Shown: positions 60,139 to 64,000 of the stretch, piece by piece
How positions within the stretch are numbered: the stretch's first letter is position 1
How the letters are laid out: every line of letters begins with the position of its first letter
Assembly (NCBI GenBank): GCA_947396885.1
Contig: OX377201.1
Coordinates: 11,050,332-11,114,331, forward strand
Origin: Heligmosomoides polygyrus polygyrus
Taxonomy: Eukaryota > Nematoda > Chromadorea > Rhabditida > Heligmosomidae
Length of the DNA: 64,000 nucleotides
Direction of reading: 5' to 3'
Position numbers and translations under genes: made by a program
The notes under the pieces: model-generated
Told to the model about the DNA's origin: nothing
Databases searched by the model: none
Seen by the model: the letters and a program-made list of their open reading frames with translations, nothing else

Positions 60139-61134
60139 AGATTTCTAGACCTAGCCATTATATCAGGTGTATTCTTCCTAATTGGTTTTTGTTGAATACG
60201 ATCGATGAGGGGAAAGGAGACGACACTGTCCGTTCTTTGAAGGTTTTAATCTTTCATTTGTGTTGAATCGCCAGAAGGAACATTTATTATTTATTTGGAG
60301 GGACAGATAGACTATATGATCCAGAAAAGAGAGGAACTTGAAGTTAAGACTCTTACTGAAGTGAAAACTGATCTGGAGAAGCAGTGCTCTCAGTTGTCTC
60401 TACCCTCTCAACTGTCTGAGTCTAAATCGATTGATGTTAGTTTTCATGTTTTTCTCTTTCTCCTATTCAACGGATAAGCTGTGATGTTAGTGCAGAATTC
60501 GCATTTGAAAGGCGAAGATCACTCGTTTTCGAAAGTGCTCAAGGTGGCAGAATCAAACACTTCTCCTTTTTGTCACAGTATTCGGTATGATTACAATAAT
60601 GTATGTTAGGTCTTTAAATTTTTAAATATTGAGCGTTTCCCAGTCGCTTTGTTTAAATTAGGCAAGCAACACTTTTCAAAACAAAAAGAAGGTAAAAACA
60701 GACGGCTTAACATTGCTTAACCTTGCCCTGATTGACAGAAAGTTGCAGTCAGAAATGCTCCTCGTTTTCACGGAGGGGAATCTGTTTAAGAGATTCGCTT
60801 TCTTTGGAGGTGTAAGGAGGAGGCGAGAAGCATCGCCTTCTTTCAGCGGGGTTTGGCTCAACAGGGGTCATTCTTCTGTCGATTGTAGTGGTCGAACGGC
60901 CTAAGAGACAAGCAGTCCATTCAATGAGACAAGCTCAACTGGTGGTTTAAACTAGGGTCTTTCCTTTAGCCCCAAATGTACGTCGTTCCTTAAAGCTTCA
61001 GGCTGAGTCAGCAAACTGTTGTACTGCATGTTTTATGCAGACGTCCGATCTTTAGTAAGAAAATCCTGTTATGCCTTCTCTGGTCCACTTTTATGATCCC
61101 CCATCACTGGTAATCGCTCACTCCTCCAATCCCT
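60139..61134. other. No recognised gene
   Basis: Small unidentified frames at 60295-60477 (charged, coiled-coil-like LEVKTLTEVKTDLEKQCSQL) and 60713-60904. No splice or homology support. Confidence 0.35.
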
Positions 61135-61290
61135 GTGCACGCTCGACGATGTCTTTGGAACGCCTTCTGAATCCTGACGTACTTGACCACGTCTGTGGCA
61201 CGTCTTCTGAATACCGGCACATGTTGGACGACGTTTTCGGCATGTGCTTTAATCCCGACACACGTTGGACGACGCTGCGGAACAAATCAG
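61135..61290. repeat. Second array of the about 42-bp minisatellite, inverted relative to 52985-53410
   Basis: Three to four units begin GACGATGTCT, GACCACGTCT, GACGACGTTT and GACGACGCTG, spaced about 40-42 bp, each with a CTTCTGAATMCYGRCACRT-like segment. Read on the minus strand they resemble the array in gene D intron 7. Confidence 0.65.
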
Positions 61291-61437
61291 ACTCTGCGCA
61301 TCATGCGTTGCATTTTTAGCAAACTTTTGAAACTATTTCTATCCGGTTGCGCAAGCCTGGAAGCCAAACCAGATAGGAGTAATTGGTGGAGTCAGATCCA
61401 TAAAAAAACTGATTGCGAATAGAATTGAACGAGTCCA

Positions 61438-61597
61438 AGGGTAGGATTTGTCAACGACGTTAACAGAGAACTCACAGCGGAAAACTCAGATAACGTGGCT
61501 TATCTCTCACCATATCGCTAGATAAGCTGCGCTATCAAAGATTTCGGCTGTAATTTTCTCTGTCAAATTGCTGGAAGTCGTTGATGAATCCGGCCAC
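61438..61597. mobile_element. Palindromic MITE, family member 2
   Basis: GGGTAGGATTTGTCAACGAC at the left pairs with the mirror of GTCGTTGATGAATCCGGCCA at the right. Inner parts (TAACAGAGAA, GCTTATCT..ATATCGC) also mirror each other. Confidence 0.75.
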
Positions 61598-61716
61598 AGG
61601 TATCAACAACGATCGTCGTTAATCATTCGGAAAAATTGCAAAGGTTGAAAAGACGGTTCACGTAGTATCACATAGTGTCACATATTTAGTGTTCAACAGA
61701 TGTTCAAGCAGTATCA

Positions 61717-61854
61717 GGAGCCAGATTCGTCAAGCGCCTACCACCCTCTAACGGTGAAAATACCGCCGAATACCGATGTTGTTGAATGTCATATCAGGGG
61801 TTTATCAGGGAGTTCACCCCTAGAGGGCATTAAGCGGTTGATGAATTTGCCCCA
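61717..61854. mobile_element. Palindromic MITE, family member 3
   Basis: GGAGCCAGATTCGTCAAGCG at the left pairs with the mirror of CGGTTGATGAATTTGCCCC at the right. The inner CACCCTCTA..GGTGAA block mirrors TTCACCCCTAGAGGG. Confidence 0.75.
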
Positions 61855-61929
61855 AATATCTCATATATGAGGTCATGAAATCGGGTGAAGCGATTAACAC
61901 GTATACCTAGTGCCAGAAAATCGTCAAAA

Positions 61930-62300
61930 TGTATTAGAAACTGGCGCGTGCAAATTTAGCAGTGGTTGACAGAAAAGTCTGATCCTTCTTTCGATAATGC
62001 CAGCTTACTTCCTGCTTGATCGCCGCCCAGTTTGACATTGATGTCGCCGACTACATTCTTCAAATCACGTTGGCGTCTCATCTATCGTTTGCTGCAGGCT
62101 TTTTTAGAATTTGTCCTGTAGAACTCGCCCTTTTTCACATCCTCTGAGCCTTCAGTCGGTGCATACACCTGAATCACCGTGATTCTGATGTGCTTGGTCC
62201 GGAAGCGTGCACCTATGATAATTAACTAGCTTCTACCTGACGAGAGGTTAACTGGCCCGTAGACTCTACAATCCTACTCTCATTTGTTGCGGCAAGCCAC
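61930..62300 (-). pseudogene. LINE (RTE-like) endonuclease fragment
   Basis: The minus strand reads ITVIQVYAPTEGSEDVKKGE near 62175-62120 and VVGDINVKLGGDQAGSK near 62050-62000. These are the YAPT strand and the metal-binding GDFNAKIG motif of APE-type endonucleases, here GDIN. Frame breaks lie between them. Closer in style to the 40415 element than to the 56545 fragment. Confidence 0.6.
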
Positions 62301-64000
62301 CTGAAAATATTATGAAATTTCCACCACGACGACGACGAGGACTCCCAGTCCATCACATCTCGCTAAGTATGTTAAGGCGGTAGCCGTCGAATTCCCGCGG
62401 TAGCTGAGCGAGTCGTCCCGTATGCAACAAAGTGCGAGCATTAAAATCGAGGTGGCGTTTGAAATGAAAAAACCGCCAGTAGAATCGGGAAACCGTCACA
62501 AAACTAGCATCCGGCCTTTTTGTTTCAGTTTCACTAAAAGTTTTCATCGCTTCTGTGTCTAAAAGATTTTACGGAAACGGGTTGGTTCCCCGTCGTCCAA
62601 CCCTCCTGTTTTCTCATCCGGGCTTGGGACCGGCAATGGCGGAGTTGTTGGTCACAAGAGGATGGTTTATCCTTCCTAGAGAAGCCGCTACCGATTCGCT
62701 TATCTCGGAGTGATGTAGAGCTTGGTGAACTGAGCGGAAAGCGAATCGGGAACCTGGAATCGAATGCGTGCGATTGCCGGACCTCCTGCGACTGCGCCAG
62801 ACACATAACCCACAGAAGATGAAAGAAGTTTATTGCATTGACAGAGTTCAAAACAACAACACTCGAAAGCTCCTAGCACGTACCGGCACTTGGGAATATG
62901 ATCTAATTCCAGGAGTAATTATGAAACAGTTATTTACTTTGTCTAATTCACGTACTGTACTGCAAAAAATCACGTTAACCCGCCCAAAAACTGTTTTATA
63001 TGCAAACTCATTTTCGTATAGAGCAGGAAGTGTATACCTCAAGCTTGCGAAAAAGAATCAAGTATCTTATCAGTAAAGCAGGTCAAGCGGTTTGCTAGCA
63101 ATACATTGCTTAGATATGATCTTACTTGAGACAAGTTGACAAGTGATACCGATTACCAATTCGTTGTATATATTTTGTATTGCATGTTATGTTTGTTGTC
63201 GCTTTGTAGTATTGAGCGTTGTTTCTAATGTTTGCCTTCTGCAAATATAATAAATAAATGAACAAATAAATGAAATAAAATAAGAGTTTCATGAGGAGAA
63301 TTATGAGGTGAGAACGATTAGTAGTTAAACCCATCATTGAGCCACGTCTTATCCATCTTAGTCCATTTTCGTGAAGTGTTGCAGGAGGTGTGAAATTGCA
63401 GCTATTGAGAAATCTCCGTCTTTGACAACTCATCCATCGGCTATCATCATTTTTCTTTCGCCCGCGAAATAAGGCCCTCATCAGATTTTATTTTTCATAG
63501 TCCCTACACGTTTCTACACTGTGATTGCTTAGTGATTTCGTTGCACATTACTTTGATGACAATTAATCACTAAGTAGACTTACTTTGATGTAAATGCAAA
63601 AGGAGTATTATATTTTAGTATGAAACAAAAGATAACATAAGGTTTTTTGACTGTAGTTGTAATTTTTAAAATGCAGTGGGTAAAATAGCTAGACATTCTT
63701 CTAAAACTCAGCAAACACCCGTCTCAAGGTAATACACGTAGAATGAGGCAGATGTCACTCCGCATTTGATAAATGTGATCCTCCCTCTCGAATGCTTTGT
63801 TTGCGTGTTACTTCCCCTGGATATACAACGTTCACATCACCGACATATGAGTGAACAAGTAAACGCTTTCGCGTGCTTCAGAATACGGAATGTATTCTTG
63901 CTCTATTTACCCACGTTCCTAATCTTGCTGCAGAATATTTAAAAATAGGCCATCCTTGCATGCCTAGCTGCAACCAAAATGTCCAAATCATCTAATAATA
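62301..64000. other. Right end of window, no recognised gene
   Basis: Unidentified frames at 62534-62851, 62768-63076 and 63122-63481; none has motifs or splice support. TAATAAATAAATGAACAAAT and related AT words at 63248-63285 are low complexity. Confidence 0.4.

Overview
The window looks like a stretch of a clade V parasitic nematode genome, probably hookworm-like. Coding DNA is split into short exons by GT-AG introns. The only host genes I can reconstruct are nematode-specific chemoreceptors of the serpentine receptor class T (SRT) type. Nearly everything else is transposon debris typical of strongylid worms: RTE and CR1/jockey-like LINEs, mariner, BEL/Pao and palindromic MITEs. No rRNA gene, CRISPR array or operon was seen.

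Host genes. Three related seven-transmembrane receptor genes were assembled exon by exon. Gene A is on the minus strand (17493 down to 905) with a transposon-filled fifth intron of about 10 kb. Gene C is on the minus strand (29899 down to 25515) and compact. Gene D is on the plus strand (48422 to 54762 or 54845). The first seven exons have identical lengths in all three (147, 141, 61, 99, 137, 147 and 130 nt) with identical phases. This is strong internal evidence that the models are right and that the locus grew by duplication. A decayed bZIP-like sequence (12345-12620) and an unidentified coding-like stretch (22310-23447) are the only other possible host-derived pieces.

Mobile DNA. A nearly complete RTE-type LINE lies on the minus strand at 40415-43842, inside a 14-bp target-site duplication and with an intact FADD box. 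One stop codon and one single-base deletion break its reading frame. A second, 5'-truncated copy sits at 5471-6772. Older RTE-type pieces lie near 2700, 17640, 36700, 53450, 56545 and 61930. Decayed CR1/jockey-like RT pieces lie at 7300-8480, 8762-9340, 13965-14225 and 30960-31830. A decayed BEL/Pao gag lies at 37920-40120 and carries a 144-bp palindromic MITE.

Palindromic and repeat structures. Two large foldback elements (1225-3700 and 9383-10973) belong to one family, and their arms carry tRNA-like A and B boxes. A palindromic mariner (49168-50059) lies in intron 1 of gene D. Three related small MITEs cluster at 60029-61854. Four dispersed copies of a TTCGAA-rich repeat and two arrays of a 42-bp minisatellite complete the picture. 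Intervals not described as features appear to be non-coding or too decayed to identify.
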